A stretch of DNA of 64,000 nucleotides from CBDDFS01 sp965227255 (GCA_965227255.1 CBDDFS010000002.1:372001-436000), one strand, 5' to 3'; counted from the first letter of the stretch, positions 33,723 through 42,469 are shown. The notes: generated by a model not told the origin, from the letters alone. Program-made: numbers and translations.

Positions 33723-34437
33723 CGTTTAATTTCCTGATACTAAGATAAACCGCTTCGAAGTATTTCGCTTTTGCAAAAGCAGGCAGACAAGTTGATTCTC
33801 TTACTTTTTCCAGATTAACGGCCTTCATTATATCCGTTGATTCATCATTACCCCGTATCCAAACTTCATTGTTCTTTTTCGATAAGAAAATAATAATGCC
33901 TCCATTGGCATACCTCTTTCCTACATTCCAATTATCGAAGGTGGCATCGATGAATTCTTTTGAGCTATTGTATGGAAAATAATCTTCCATGCTTATTACA
34001 AGAAGATCTGTTTTTCTGACATGAATAAATTCGATGATGATCCTCTCAAGACTGTCGTATTGATTTTTATTAAACAGACCTTCAATATCCAGGATCTTAC
34101 TCAGCGGCAATAAGGAAAATTGATCTGTATAAGTTTTACAACTCTTGAGTAATTCACGATTGACTTTATAGTTGAATTCGTTGTATTGATGAGGTTTATT
34201 CAGGTCGGTGATGTCTACAACCAGGGTCGGGTATTTGAGCATCTCATCGTTGTAAATGCTTCGTTGCAATTGATCACAAGTTTTAAGATCCCTGCAATCG
34301 ATTTCATGAATGGAATCACAGATAATTTCAGAGATAGAAGCGATGGTTTGAGAATGAAGTCGAGGAGAAAAAAATACGGCCATAAGAAAGACTAAATGGG
34401 CAACACCATATGAAAATGGCGGAATGAGAAACTTCAT
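33712..34437 (-). CDS. TPM-domain secreted protein without a membrane anchor
   Basis: 241 residues with a signal peptide (ending near RLHSQ), followed by an about 80-residue novel part and then a TPM domain (about 105-235): ILDIEGLFNKNQYDSLERII, DLLVISMEDYFP, the conserved FDNWNVGKRYANGGIIIFLSK (shortened to NWNVGKRYANGGIIIFL), WIRGNDESTDIM and FAKAKYFEAVYLSI. TPM proteins normally end in a transmembrane helix; this one stops at the domain, so it should be soluble in the periplasm. A full TATTTTTG box sits four bases before the ATG. Some TPM proteins have phosphatase or repair-related roles; none can be assigned here. Confidence 0.75.
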   Translation of the reverse strand: MKFLIPPFSYGVAHLVFLMAVFFSPRLHSQTIASISEIICDSIHEIDCRDLKTCDQLQRSIYNDEMLKYPTLVVDITDLNKPHQYNEFNYKVNRELLKSCKTYTDQFSLLPLSKILDIEGLFNKNQYDSLERIIIEFIHVRKTDLLVISMEDYFPYNSSKEFIDATFDNWNVGKRYANGGIIIFLSKKNNEVWIRGNDESTDIMKAVNLEKVRESTCLPAFAKAKYFEAVYLSIRKLNDER

Positions 34438-34441
34438 TTAC

Positions 34442-34449
34442 CAAAAATA
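34442..34449 (-). promoter_or_regulatory. Candidate -7 box four bases before a start codon
   Basis: TATTTTTG on the minus strand, a full TAnnTTTG match, with four bases between it and the ATG at 34437. Another near-leaderless arrangement. Confidence 0.4.
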
Positions 34450-34468
34450 GAAGAATTGACCTTATACC

Positions 34469-35368
34469 TTATTCAACCAATTGTTCGAGCAATTCTTCGA
34501 TATTTCCCGGTGTTGACATAATTTTTGTAAATGTTCCCATCGTAAGATCCGGAAAGGAAAGTGCAATTCTATATCTCCCATGAAGCATATGGACTTCCTT
34601 GTCCAATACCAGCATTTCATAAGGTAGAAAGACGGTGTGTTTTGGTTTGTCGATGTCTATAATCGGCATGAATTTGGATTCTCCATCTTCGCCAGAAAGT
34701 CCAAAACCATATAGCGTCAGATTTTTCCCTGGAATATCGAGCCGATACACTTTTTTTACATTGGGCACACCTTTCTTAAGATTACCTTCGATTTTTGAAA
34801 TGGCCTCCTGATAGGAATCAAAATCTTCCAATTCCTCCGTGTCATCGAAATATGGCATCGACATCATGTAATGGTATTCCCTGAGATCTTCGGCGCTGAT
34901 TCCTTCTTCTGATCCAAAGGTTCCACCTTTGAAATCTCCAACCTTCCCTAAAGCCTTTGCTAATTTTTTACTCAGGGCGATGTAATATTTTTCGACTTTT
35001 GGATAGTCATCTCTGAAATAGGCATTGCCCCAATATTTTGGATTGGTATAAGTCACCAGGCTTTTTCCATTTTCGACCGTAATTCCTACCCTAAGCGCAC
35101 CCGCAAAACCTGTAAGGCCTCCAACTGATTTTACTGCATTTTTTAAATCATCACTGGTAAAGACTAAAATGTAGCGGCTTTTATCGTTTGCAGGCATATA
35201 CTCGCCAATTACTTCCAGACCTTCGGATTTCAGGGCAGAAAAGACATCAGACTTCAGAACTGAAATGCCCTTGTTGCTCTCAATAGCCAGAACATAGGGT
35301 TTTAGATTTTGAGCTGAAATTGAGATTGAGTTAAGCAGAATGAATGCGAAAAGAATGAAATTCTTCAT
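34469..35368 (-). CDS. Secreted protein with DUF302-like N-terminal domain
   Basis: 299 residues, signal peptide MKNFILFAFILLNSISISAQ. Residues about 25-130 (VLKSDVFSALKSEGLEVIGEY, cut to VFSALKSEGLEVIGEY; ALRVGITVENGKSLVTYTNPKYWG) match the layout of DUF302 domains: helix, strand, then a conserved V/Y-NP turn. The rest (YLLPYEM-like, LHGRYRIALSFPDLTMGTF) is an unfamiliar domain ending in LEELLEQLVE. No enzyme motif is visible. It stands alone: 99 bases after ppa and 31 before the TPM gene, which has its own candidate promoter. Confidence 0.65.
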   Translation of the reverse strand: MKNFILFAFILLNSISISAQNLKPYVLAIESNKGISVLKSDVFSALKSEGLEVIGEYMPANDKSRYILVFTSDDLKNAVKSVGGLTGFAGALRVGITVENGKSLVTYTNPKYWGNAYFRDDYPKVEKYYIALSKKLAKALGKVGDFKGGTFGSEEGISAEDLREYHYMMSMPYFDDTEELEDFDSYQEAISKIEGNLKKGVPNVKKVYRLDIPGKNLTLYGFGLSGEDGESKFMPIIDIDKPKHTVFLPYEMLVLDKEVHMLHGRYRIALSFPDLTMGTFTKIMSTPGNIEELLEQLVE

Positions 35369-35467
35369 GATTTAAATTTTCTACGAATTTCATCCCTAAG
35401 TCCTAACGGGACAATGACACAGGCCTTTTGCAGGAATGATTGAAATCAGATGACGACCTAAGGAGAG

Positions 35468-36010
35468 CTAAGAAATCAGTTTCTTGTAGTCTTCAATACT
35501 CTTACGAATAATGCCTTTCGCAATTTCAGCATTTTGGAAGTCCTCAACCTCAACCGTCTTATTCTCGAGTTTCTTATAATCTTCAAAAAAGGAACGTAAT
35601 TCCTTAAAGAAATGTTCCGGTAATTCAGAGATGTCATTCATATGGTTAACACTCATATCATTCTCAGCCACTGCAATAATTTTGTCGTCTAATTCTCCTC
35701 CATCAAGCATCCTCATTACACCGATCACCTTAGCAGAAACAATGCACATTGGCACCACTGTAATCTGACTGAGAATCATGATATCAAGCGGATCATTGTC
35801 GTCGCAATATGTTTGCGGAATAAAACCATAATTGGCCGGGTAATACATGGAGGAATACAATACCCGGTCCATCATAAGAAGGCCAGAATCCTTATCCAAT
35901 TCATACTTGGCCCTCGTATTTTTTGGGATCTCAATGATTCCGTTCACTACTTCGGGGGCCTGATCTCCAATGACTACTTTGTGCCAGGGATTATTGAGGT
36001 CTTTGGTCAT
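35468..36010 (-). CDS. ppa: Inorganic pyrophosphatase (family I)
   Basis: A 180-residue soluble enzyme hydrolysing pyrophosphate to two phosphates, which pulls biosynthetic reactions forward. The signature DDNDPLDIM with its metal-binding aspartates is present, preceded by YPANYGFIPQTYC and followed by GVMRMLDGGELDDKIIAV. EIPKNTRAKYELDK is the N-terminal substrate loop. A 7-of-8 promoter-like box (TAACTTCG, 36015-36022, minus) lies four bases upstream. It is transcribed divergently from the MFS transporter with 62 bases between. Confidence 0.96.
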   Translation of the reverse strand: MTKDLNNPWHKVVIGDQAPEVVNGIIEIPKNTRAKYELDKDSGLLMMDRVLYSSMYYPANYGFIPQTYCDDNDPLDIMILSQITVVPMCIVSAKVIGVMRMLDGGELDDKIIAVAENDMSVNHMNDISELPEHFFKELRSFFEDYKKLENKTVEVEDFQNAEIAKGIIRKSIEDYKKLIS

Positions 36011-36072
36011 AGAGCGAAGTTAAATCATTCAAGAATAAGATAGTAGGACAAATATTTTTACTTTCAAGCGAA

Positions 36073-37350
36073 ATGCAGCAAAGCAAACAAAGATCTCTTC
36101 TGGTTCTCATTCTCCTCATTATTGCGGGTGAAGCCATCTTCATCTTGCCTTTTGTTATCCCGAGAATTTTCAGACCAACACTTCTTGAAGTTTTTGACAT
36201 TACCAACCTTCAGCTGGGAACTTATTTCTCTTATTATGGCATAGTGGCCATCCTGTCATATTTATTTGGTGGTCCACTTGCGGATAGATTTCCTGCTCGC
36301 AACCTGATGTCGATTTCTCTCCTTCTCACAGCTGCAGGCGGACTTATTCTCAGTTTTTGGCCTACCTCAATTGTATTGCGGAATATGTATTTCTGGTGGG
36401 GTTTTACCACTATCTTTTTGTTCTGGGCTGCTATGATCAAAGCTACGAGAGAGTGGGGCGGCAATAATTTTCAAGGCAGGGCATTTGGATTTCTGGAGGG
36501 AGGAAGAGGTTTAACGGGGGCCATTCTTGGGAGCATTGCTCTTGCCCTTTTTGCCTTCATGATTCCTGATGGAGATATGATCGAAAATTCGATGTCGAGA
36601 ACGAAGTCCTACTCCGGAGTATTGTTATTGACTTCTTGCATCATTGTGGTTATTGCCGTCTTGGTTTATTCTTTTATTCCGAAGAATATTCATGATGGCG
36701 ATGTAAGAAAGACCATACCCAAGGTGAAGGACTTTTTAGAGATTGCATCCATGCCTGTTGTATGGGCACAGGCCGTCATAATTATATGTGCGTATGTCGC
36801 GTATAAAGGGACAGATGATTTTTCTCTTTATGCAAACGAGGTATTGAATATGAGTGAAGTGGAGTCTGCCGGATTTGGCACCTCTGCCATATGGCTTCGT
36901 CCATTGTTTGCCGTCATTGCCGGATTTGTCGCAGACAGATACAGAGGAGAGGATACTCTCATGCTCTGTTTTGTGCTGATGATGCTTGGTTGTATGTCAA
37001 TTTCTTCAGGTACATTTTCATTTTCAATCGGCATGACCATCATGCTATTTGTGGCTAGCCTGATCGGAATCTACGGGATAAGAGGCATATATTTTTCAGT
37101 TATGAAGGATTCCGGTATTCCACTCAAGGCTACGGGTATGGCTGTTGGAATCATGTCAGTCCTGGGTTATACACCAGACATTTTCATGAGTCCTTTGATG
37201 GGATATTTGCTCGACAATAATCCGGGAGAAAAAGGGCATCAACTGGTATTTGCTACCATGGCAAGTTTCGCCACAGTTGGTCTATTAGCATCTTACACCC
37301 TCAAGCGTCTCAATTCTAATATCGCCAGGGCGGCCAGTAAGAATCTTTAA
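36073..37350 (+). CDS. MFS transporter
   Basis: 425 residues and about twelve membrane helices in two halves. Loop 2-3 carries the MFS motif A variant FGGPLADRFPARNLMS, and the second half repeats it as AGFVADRYRGED. The large central loop (PKNIHDGDVRKTIPKVKDF) separates the halves. The family resembles sugar-phosphate/organic anion type MFS carriers (YihN-like), but the substrate is not readable. The only plus-strand gene between 26 and 52 kb; it overlaps the convergent metallopeptidase-like gene by four bases. Confidence 0.87.
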   Translation: MQQSKQRSLLVLILLIIAGEAIFILPFVIPRIFRPTLLEVFDITNLQLGTYFSYYGIVAILSYLFGGPLADRFPARNLMSISLLLTAAGGLILSFWPTSIVLRNMYFWWGFTTIFLFWAAMIKATREWGGNNFQGRAFGFLEGGRGLTGAILGSIALALFAFMIPDGDMIENSMSRTKSYSGVLLLTSCIIVVIAVLVYSFIPKNIHDGDVRKTIPKVKDFLEIASMPVVWAQAVIIICAYVAYKGTDDFSLYANEVLNMSEVESAGFGTSAIWLRPLFAVIAGFVADRYRGEDTLMLCFVLMMLGCMSISSGTFSFSIGMTIMLFVASLIGIYGIRGIYFSVMKDSGIPLKATGMAVGIMSVLGYTPDIFMSPLMGYLLDNNPGEKGHQLVFATMASFATVGLLASYTLKRLNSNIARAASKNL

Positions 37351-38135
37351 AGCTGAACGTGAATATGATCATCATGGCGAACAGCATGACAACCATGAAA
37401 TCTCACTTTGCTTTCACTGGCAAATCCCCATCTTTCTTTAAGGTGCGGTTCGATGAATACTTTTCCAACTGAAGGCTGATTAATCAGTGAGCTTATTAAA
37501 AATGAAGTGGCCTGTGTATTTAATTCAAGACCGGATTGAGTCTTTGGCACCCAGCCCTCTAGCATGTTGTATTGCCTGAATCCTTTTTCCGAGCATAAGT
37601 CCGGGTAATTGACTTCTCCTTCCAGTGCGTATTCGAAATGACCATAACCAATAATTGAAGGACTGGTATTTACAATTCTATCTGATTTTGAATACACAAA
37701 GGTCAGGTCAACTTTTTCACCGTCACTGTGACTTAAATGAGGGATCAGAGGCATGCCGGGAAATGGAAAGTTGGCGTCGAGGTAAAGAACCTTCGCCTGA
37801 TATGCCTCTTTCATTTGCGAAGAGGATTGTTTCAATACATCATAGAGTTCCGGCCTCACATAATGCCTGTTCAAAAGACATGTGAAGTAATTTCTTGGCC
37901 TCAGTTCGCCGAACCATGGAAGGGCTTTGCGGTCGAATAGTCTTGCTGCCTGAGGCAATATGACCAGGGATAACATTAGGTAGGTAAAAAGTCCGGATAG
38001 ACTTATCTTGATATAATTGAAGCCGAACTTTTTCCTCAAATACAGGACCATTAAGTATACCAGTCCACCAACCTGAGTTAAAATAGTCAGGACAAGAAAT
38101 ATGAAGGAATGAAAAAGAAGTTTTAATACAATCAA
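37347..38135 (-). CDS. LAS-type metallopeptidase-like membrane protein
   Basis: 262 residues with two N-terminal membrane helices (about 5-32 and 42-62), then a domain exposed on one side of the membrane. HSDGEKVD at 136-143 fits the HxxxxxxD zinc motif, and HDDHIHV at 254-260 gives the HxH pair (His257, His259). Both are signatures of the LAS fold (M15, M74, lysostaphin-like peptidoglycan peptidases). This suggests a membrane-tethered peptidoglycan cross-bridge or stem-peptide hydrolase. It starts with TTG, coupled by a four-base overlap to the L,D-transpeptidase upstream, which supports a cell-wall role. Peptidase activity is inferred. Confidence 0.72.
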   Translation of the reverse strand: MIVLKLLFHSFIFLVLTILTQVGGLVYLMVLYLRKKFGFNYIKISLSGLFTYLMLSLVILPQAARLFDRKALPWFGELRPRNYFTCLLNRHYVRPELYDVLKQSSSQMKEAYQAKVLYLDANFPFPGMPLIPHLSHSDGEKVDLTFVYSKSDRIVNTSPSIIGYGHFEYALEGEVNYPDLCSEKGFRQYNMLEGWVPKTQSGLELNTQATSFLISSLINQPSVGKVFIEPHLKERWGFASESKVRFHGCHAVRHDDHIHVQL

Positions 38136-38881
38136 TTGATCACGTATCGGCCGTCATCGGCAATGCCGATATTGGGCATTTGTCTTTTCATTTCGAATTC
38201 TTCGTAGATCTCTTTTAAATTCTTCCAAAGGTCCAAACGGTCTTTATCGTAATCGAATTCTTTGGACAGATCCCGATAATTGTTCATACTCAATCTGGCG
38301 GGGTAAATATGGACGGGAATCTTTTCCTGACCATTATTTTTTGCTTCAACGGCCATTATATAGACCTCTTTAATGAGGTCATCGGTTATTGGAATGCATC
38401 CAATGGTGACGCAATCACCATGAATGAATATGTCACCTCCCAAATTGCTTGCCTTACTCTTTAATTTGTCGGATTTATTCGGATAATTAATTCCGAGGCT
38501 TAGGTAATAATTACTCCAGGCATTGAATCGATCGATGTAATAAACGCCCTCAGGAATTTGAAAATCTCCCTGCTTTCTCTTCGGACCAACCTGTCCTGAA
38601 GATGCACAGAATTCATAGGTTTTAACCAATGAGCATCGACTCGACCCTTTTTCCACGGCCCAAACCTCCAGCACCTTTTCCTGTTTGAATGCTCGAATGA
38701 AAAGGTAGGGAGTCTTTATTCTTTGTCCAAGGAAGAGAGTGTCGACCAGGCCTTTTTTCTCTTTATAAGCTGTTTTGACCCGCTCATTTTTCATGTGCTC
38801 GGTCTTGAAGTCATTATCCTGTGCCGCAGTCATTTGATAGAATAAAAAGGTCAGACCCAGAATTAAGAATCGGGTAATCAT
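38132..38881 (-). CDS. L,D-transpeptidase (YkuD) family protein
   Basis: 249 residues with a signal peptide (MITRFLILGLTFLFYQMTAAQ). The YkuD domain lies at about 58-185: PYLFIRAFKQEKVLEVW, KRKQGDFQIPEGVYYI and the catalytic motif HGDCVTIGCIPI with His154 and Cys162. The usual final arginine of SxGCxR is replaced by proline (GCIPI), as in the ErfK/YafK-like branch. It acts in the periplasm, forming 3-3 cross-links or attaching proteins to peptidoglycan. It is second from last in a long minus-strand run and is coupled to the LAS-like peptidase. Confidence 0.88.
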   Translation of the reverse strand: MITRFLILGLTFLFYQMTAAQDNDFKTEHMKNERVKTAYKEKKGLVDTLFLGQRIKTPYLFIRAFKQEKVLEVWAVEKGSSRCSLVKTYEFCASSGQVGPKRKQGDFQIPEGVYYIDRFNAWSNYYLSLGINYPNKSDKLKSKASNLGGDIFIHGDCVTIGCIPITDDLIKEVYIMAVEAKNNGQEKIPVHIYPARLSMNNYRDLSKEFDYDKDRLDLWKNLKEIYEEFEMKRQMPNIGIADDGRYVIN

Positions 38882-38913
38882 AGCCGTTTGAATTGAATCA
38901 GAAATTTAAAGAA

Positions 38914-39285
38914 TTATATCCGACTTACCTCATTCAAGGGAGGACGGAATTCTACTTTGGGTTTGAAAATGCCCGACAGATCAATTTTTGCCCAGATCTC
39001 TCCCTGATTACCGTTGGAGTTTTCTATGGTTACGATTCTGTAGACAGACCTCTCCATATTCATTCCAAAAATACGTATCTGAGGAGCTCCGATTTTGATT
39101 TCAACTGAAGGAAAAGGACCTGTATTTAGTCCGGAATCTTCTTCGCTTATGTATTTGAGATTATGCTCTTTCAGTTGAGGTTCAATGACACTTCGAAATG
39201 ACTTTTTTGAATCACTTTTGCGAAGGGCTATCATAAAGAAGACCGAAACTAAAATGATTAGAAGAATGAACAGGCCTTCTTCCAT
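38914..39285 (-). CDS. Single-helix membrane protein of unknown function
   Basis: 123 residues from the ATG at 39285 (a GTG one codon earlier is also possible). One N-terminal membrane helix (about 5-22), then a soluble alpha/beta domain with KSFRSVIEPQLKEHNLKYIS and VEIKIGAPQIRIFGM. The stop of the preceding gene and this start overlap as TGATG, so translation is coupled. No family is recognised. The soluble domain ends FKPKVEFRPPLNEVSRI. Confidence 0.62.
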   Translation of the reverse strand: MEEGLFILLIILVSVFFMIALRKSDSKKSFRSVIEPQLKEHNLKYISEEDSGLNTGPFPSVEIKIGAPQIRIFGMNMERSVYRIVTIENSNGNQGEIWAKIDLSGIFKPKVEFRPPLNEVSRI

Positions 39286-39923
39286 CACTCGTCAGCTTTA
39301 AGTGGTCGCCATAGATCACTAGTGACCGGCTTTTGCCCACTTAGTTCCAGTGAAAAAATAATAAATTCTTCGTCCGACATTTCTTTACCCTCGAGGGCTA
39401 ATTTTAAAGCCCTGGTCGTGGGTTTGAATATGGATGTAAGATCCATTTTCCACTTTCTTTTTTCTTTATAAAAGTCGAAACTGAAGCCGGCATCCACACC
39501 TTTTGTAACCACACTTGCCTGGGCAAATTTGCCTTCCACTTTTACCTCGCCAACTTCCACATTCATAACTGAATTTTTACCTACCATTTCCTTGTTGACG
39601 GCATAAATGAAGAATTTTTTACCATCCATTTCTTTTAGTTCTTCGTAATCAATTCGATATCGGACTACCAATACCATGAATTTGTCCATAAAGGGCATGG
39701 CTGAGATTTCAAGACTATCGGCTGAAATTGATTTTTCCAACACCATGGTGTAATATTCAATAGTACGGCTATCAACCCATTTCACAGCTTCTTTGCCTTC
39801 GCCCGTGAGGATAGCTTCTTTGTAGGACTGGAAACAATTCTTAACGCCCTCCTCATCCTTGCTTTGTGAGAAGGAGATTTGAAGGAAACAAATGAAGAGG
39901 CTTGTTAAAAAAAGTTGTTTCAT
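39285..39923 (-). CDS. Secreted protein, NTF2-like fold suspected
   Basis: 212 residues with a signal peptide (MKQLFLTSLFICFLQISFSQ). The region EEGVKNCFQSYKEAILTGEGKEAVKWVD followed by a pair of beta strands (KFFIYAVN; GKFAQASVVTKG) and KRKWKMDLTSIF follows the usual order of NTF2/SnoaL-like secreted proteins, where a helix pair is followed by a curved sheet ending in a W-containing strand. This is inference from pattern. Coupled to the next gene by TGATG, 11 bases after the gene at 39935. Confidence 0.62.
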   Translation of the reverse strand: MKQLFLTSLFICFLQISFSQSKDEEGVKNCFQSYKEAILTGEGKEAVKWVDSRTIEYYTMVLEKSISADSLEISAMPFMDKFMVLVVRYRIDYEELKEMDGKKFFIYAVNKEMVGKNSVMNVEVGEVKVEGKFAQASVVTKGVDAGFSFDFYKEKRKWKMDLTSIFKPTTRALKLALEGKEMSDEEFIIFSLELSGQKPVTSDLWRPLKADE

Positions 39924-39934
39924 GTAGAATCCCT

Positions 39935-40897
39935 CTATTTAATTTGAATGCTTCGAATGCTCTTTCCACTGAAGGATTCGTCATCAATCTTGCTGCTTGT
40001 TGTGGTTGTCTCCACCATTTCAACGGGCCATGATGTTTTGGAATTGAAAGTCATTTCTGCGCTTCTGTTCATATTGAATTCCATGTCCTTGAGTTCTTCC
40101 ATAACTTCTTCAATTTCTTCCTCCGTTCCGCCAAAAGCTTTGACCATACCTATCATCATTTCCATCATTGCCTTCTTGAACATCTCAGTGTCAATATCCG
40201 AGCTGCTTTTGATCTTTGCCATTCCACTGGCCTTATCCATACTCTCCAGCGTATAGGTAGTTACAGAAACCAAGGTGTCAGCCTTCGGTGAGAATGGATT
40301 GGCAGTTGATTCATTGACCTCAACACCCTTGCCAAGAACAAATTTCTTGCCAAAAGGAATAAACATAAAACCTACAGATTCCATAACAACAGATTTCGTG
40401 GCACTTTCCGAAAGAAGGGCCACTTTCACAGCGGCAGCAGCAATCGTCAATTCCATCATTTCCTTACTATACTCTTCCCAGTTATCCTGATTTTTTACAA
40501 TGGTGTCAATGTCCCCAACAATCTTATCTCTGATCTCTTCCCAGTTCATTAATTCTTCTTTCCCACTTTCCTTATCTACGGAGAAGCGAATAATTGTGGG
40601 CTGAATATTCATTTCCTTCGTGAGAATATTCTCTTTGAAAGACTCAATTAATTCACCATTATCGAGCGTAAATTCGATGATGAAATTCTTATCTGTTGCA
40701 TCCTTTATTTCTGCCAAGAAATCATAAGTGCTGACATCATCCTGAGTAACACTATCTCCCTCTACCATTCTGGTTTCCTTTTTCACTTGAACCATTTTCT
40801 TTTCCCCAACTGACCAATTTGGGGAAAACGAGACTTCCTGACTTATCGATGTGAAATAAGAAAGAAGCAGAATAAGAAATATTGTGGGTGTACGCAT
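39935..40897 (-). CDS. Secreted protein of unknown function
   Basis: 320 residues, signal peptide MRTPTIFLILLLSYFTSISQ. The mature part starts with VSFSPNWSVGEKKMVQVKKET and is rich in beta strands alternating with acidic helices; one helix (AFGGTEEEIEEVMEELKDMEF) is strongly acidic. The end SAEMTFNSKTSWPVEMVE resembles the terminal strand of secreted Bacteroidota proteins in which a quantity is compared to a threshold, but no family is recognised. A 7-of-8 promoter-like box (TACTTTTC, 40921-40928, minus) lies 23 bases upstream, so an internal promoter is possible here. Confidence 0.65.
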   Translation of the reverse strand: MRTPTIFLILLLSYFTSISQEVSFSPNWSVGEKKMVQVKKETRMVEGDSVTQDDVSTYDFLAEIKDATDKNFIIEFTLDNGELIESFKENILTKEMNIQPTIIRFSVDKESGKEELMNWEEIRDKIVGDIDTIVKNQDNWEEYSKEMMELTIAAAAVKVALLSESATKSVVMESVGFMFIPFGKKFVLGKGVEVNESTANPFSPKADTLVSVTTYTLESMDKASGMAKIKSSSDIDTEMFKKAMMEMMIGMVKAFGGTEEEIEEVMEELKDMEFNMNRSAEMTFNSKTSWPVEMVETTTTSSKIDDESFSGKSIRSIQIK

Positions 40898-40939
40898 GAC
40901 TTTGTTTATTGATGAGCGACGAAAAGTAAGCCTACTGAT

Positions 40940-42037
40940 TTAATATTCAAAGCGATTGCGGAAGCGAAGACCAAGTTTTTCTATTAACTGTGCATTCATA
41001 ACGCTTTCAAAAGATTCTTTATTCATTTGATATTCATCCAGCTTTTCCATTATCTCTTGGTATTCAAAATAAACCGTCTTGATTTTAACTTCATTTTCTT
41101 GCTGATAAATTAGATGAGTGGCGATTGAAACCGGTTCACGGATTAGAACAGGAAGGTAACCTGGCGACCTGCACAGGTATGGAAAAGGATTTGTCCAGCT
41201 GTCCTCACCTTCGTAAAACCTGATTGAAAGTGACCATTTTTCGACAAGACTGATTCTCACAGAATCTATAAATGCCGGTATGCTGTCCTCTTCTCCATTC
41301 TGTCTGATTATTTGTTCATAGAAATACTTAATATGTCTCGCTTTTCTTCTATCAATGACCTTGCCTAAGCCTGGATCTTCATAAACTTTTACAGCCGCTT
41401 CTTCTAAATAATAAAGGCCTAATTGGCCGAGCATAGATGGCTGATATTGCGGAATAGAAGAGTTGTTTTTTATTTCTCTTTGATAGAGTGAATTCCCCAC
41501 TTTAACACCTGATTTTGAACCAAGCCCGGATAGTATATACGTGAGCATTGAGTCTTTGTCCTCTTTCTCAATAAAGTAAAGCTGCATCTGGCAAAAAGGA
41601 ATTTTAAAGATTGGTGTTTCAACCTTCTTTACTACATCTTCATTTTGATATAGACGATCTGCGTATTCATACTGATACATTCTTGAAAAACCCCTGATTT
41701 CAAAATAAGTAAGGTCATCACTCCAGTTCAGACTCAGTTCGTATTTGTTGGTGCGAATGCTCTTTTCCGGCAAATATTCCAGCATTTCGTTGTCGGTCAA
41801 TGGCATGGTCCAGTCTCCCGGAAACAAAGGATAATGAAATGCACTTTCCTGACTACTTTTCCCCTGCTTCAGTCTTTTTTTCGCCTTTTTTGTGAATTTG
41901 TCTTCAATCCTGTTCAGTTCTTTCAACTCTTCATTTTCGTATTCCAGATATAAATGCGAGGCCCTGAACATTTGTTGTTGACCCAATATTGATGGACTGA
42001 GCAGCGTGAGGAGAGCAATAAAAAGTAGCCTATTCAT
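40940..42037 (-). CDS. Secreted protein of unknown function
   Basis: 365 residues with a signal peptide (MNRLLFIALLTLLSPSILGQ). The first mature part is a charged helix (LEYENEELKELNRIEDKFTKKAKKRLK, abridged LKELNRIEDKFTKKAKKRL), then a mixed region with several aromatic-rich strands (WSDDLTYFEIRGFSRMYQYEY in part). No transmembrane barrel pattern, lipobox or sorting tail is seen. The ATG overlaps the stop of the preceding membrane protein by four bases, so a secreted and a membrane protein are made together. I recognise no family. Confidence 0.65.
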   Translation of the reverse strand: MNRLLFIALLTLLSPSILGQQQMFRASHLYLEYENEELKELNRIEDKFTKKAKKRLKQGKSSQESAFHYPLFPGDWTMPLTDNEMLEYLPEKSIRTNKYELSLNWSDDLTYFEIRGFSRMYQYEYADRLYQNEDVVKKVETPIFKIPFCQMQLYFIEKEDKDSMLTYILSGLGSKSGVKVGNSLYQREIKNNSSIPQYQPSMLGQLGLYYLEEAAVKVYEDPGLGKVIDRRKARHIKYFYEQIIRQNGEEDSIPAFIDSVRISLVEKWSLSIRFYEGEDSWTNPFPYLCRSPGYLPVLIREPVSIATHLIYQQENEVKIKTVYFEYQEIMEKLDEYQMNKESFESVMNAQLIEKLGLRFRNRFEY

Positions 42038-42456
42038 TCTAGTTTCAGTGGTAGTTTCTCTCTTTTTTCTTCTCCATAATTTTTGAAGATCCTATCTAAT
42101 AAGCGCTTATTTAGTAGAAATATTATAGGAAAAAGAAAGTCGATGAACATATAGGTCAGACCGTAACTTTCATAGAAGAATTGCATTATCAGCCTGGTAT
42201 ACGCCAGGTACAATAGAACGGTGACTACCGTATTTATTGTTCCATGAAGTAGAGAGACTTTGAGGAAAAAGGATGAACGCATGTAATAAAAAAGAATGAC
42301 GGCAATAACCACTCCTGTGTATGCTCCAATCATCATTCCATCCAAACGGTTTCCGGAAAGACCAACGCCCAATATGGAGAAAGTATAAAAACAGGCGAAA
42401 AGCAATGCCAATAAAAGCAAATATTCAACCAGAAGAATTCGAATTTCTTTCAGCAT
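42034..42456 (-). CDS. Four-helix membrane protein of unknown function
   Basis: 140 residues with four hydrophobic segments (about 8-30, 38-58, 66-88, 95-117) and a basic C-terminal tail (GEEKREKLPLKLE). No family recognised. It overlaps the downstream secreted-protein gene by four bases (ATGA) and lies 13 bases after the gene at 42470. Membrane/secreted pairs like this recur three times between 38.9 and 43.4 kb. Confidence 0.62.
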   Translation of the reverse strand: MLKEIRILLVEYLLLLALLFACFYTFSILGVGLSGNRLDGMMIGAYTGVVIAVILFYYMRSSFFLKVSLLHGTINTVVTVLLYLAYTRLIMQFFYESYGLTYMFIDFLFPIIFLLNKRLLDRIFKNYGEEKREKLPLKLE

Positions 42457-42469
42457 CCCTCAGCCAGAG

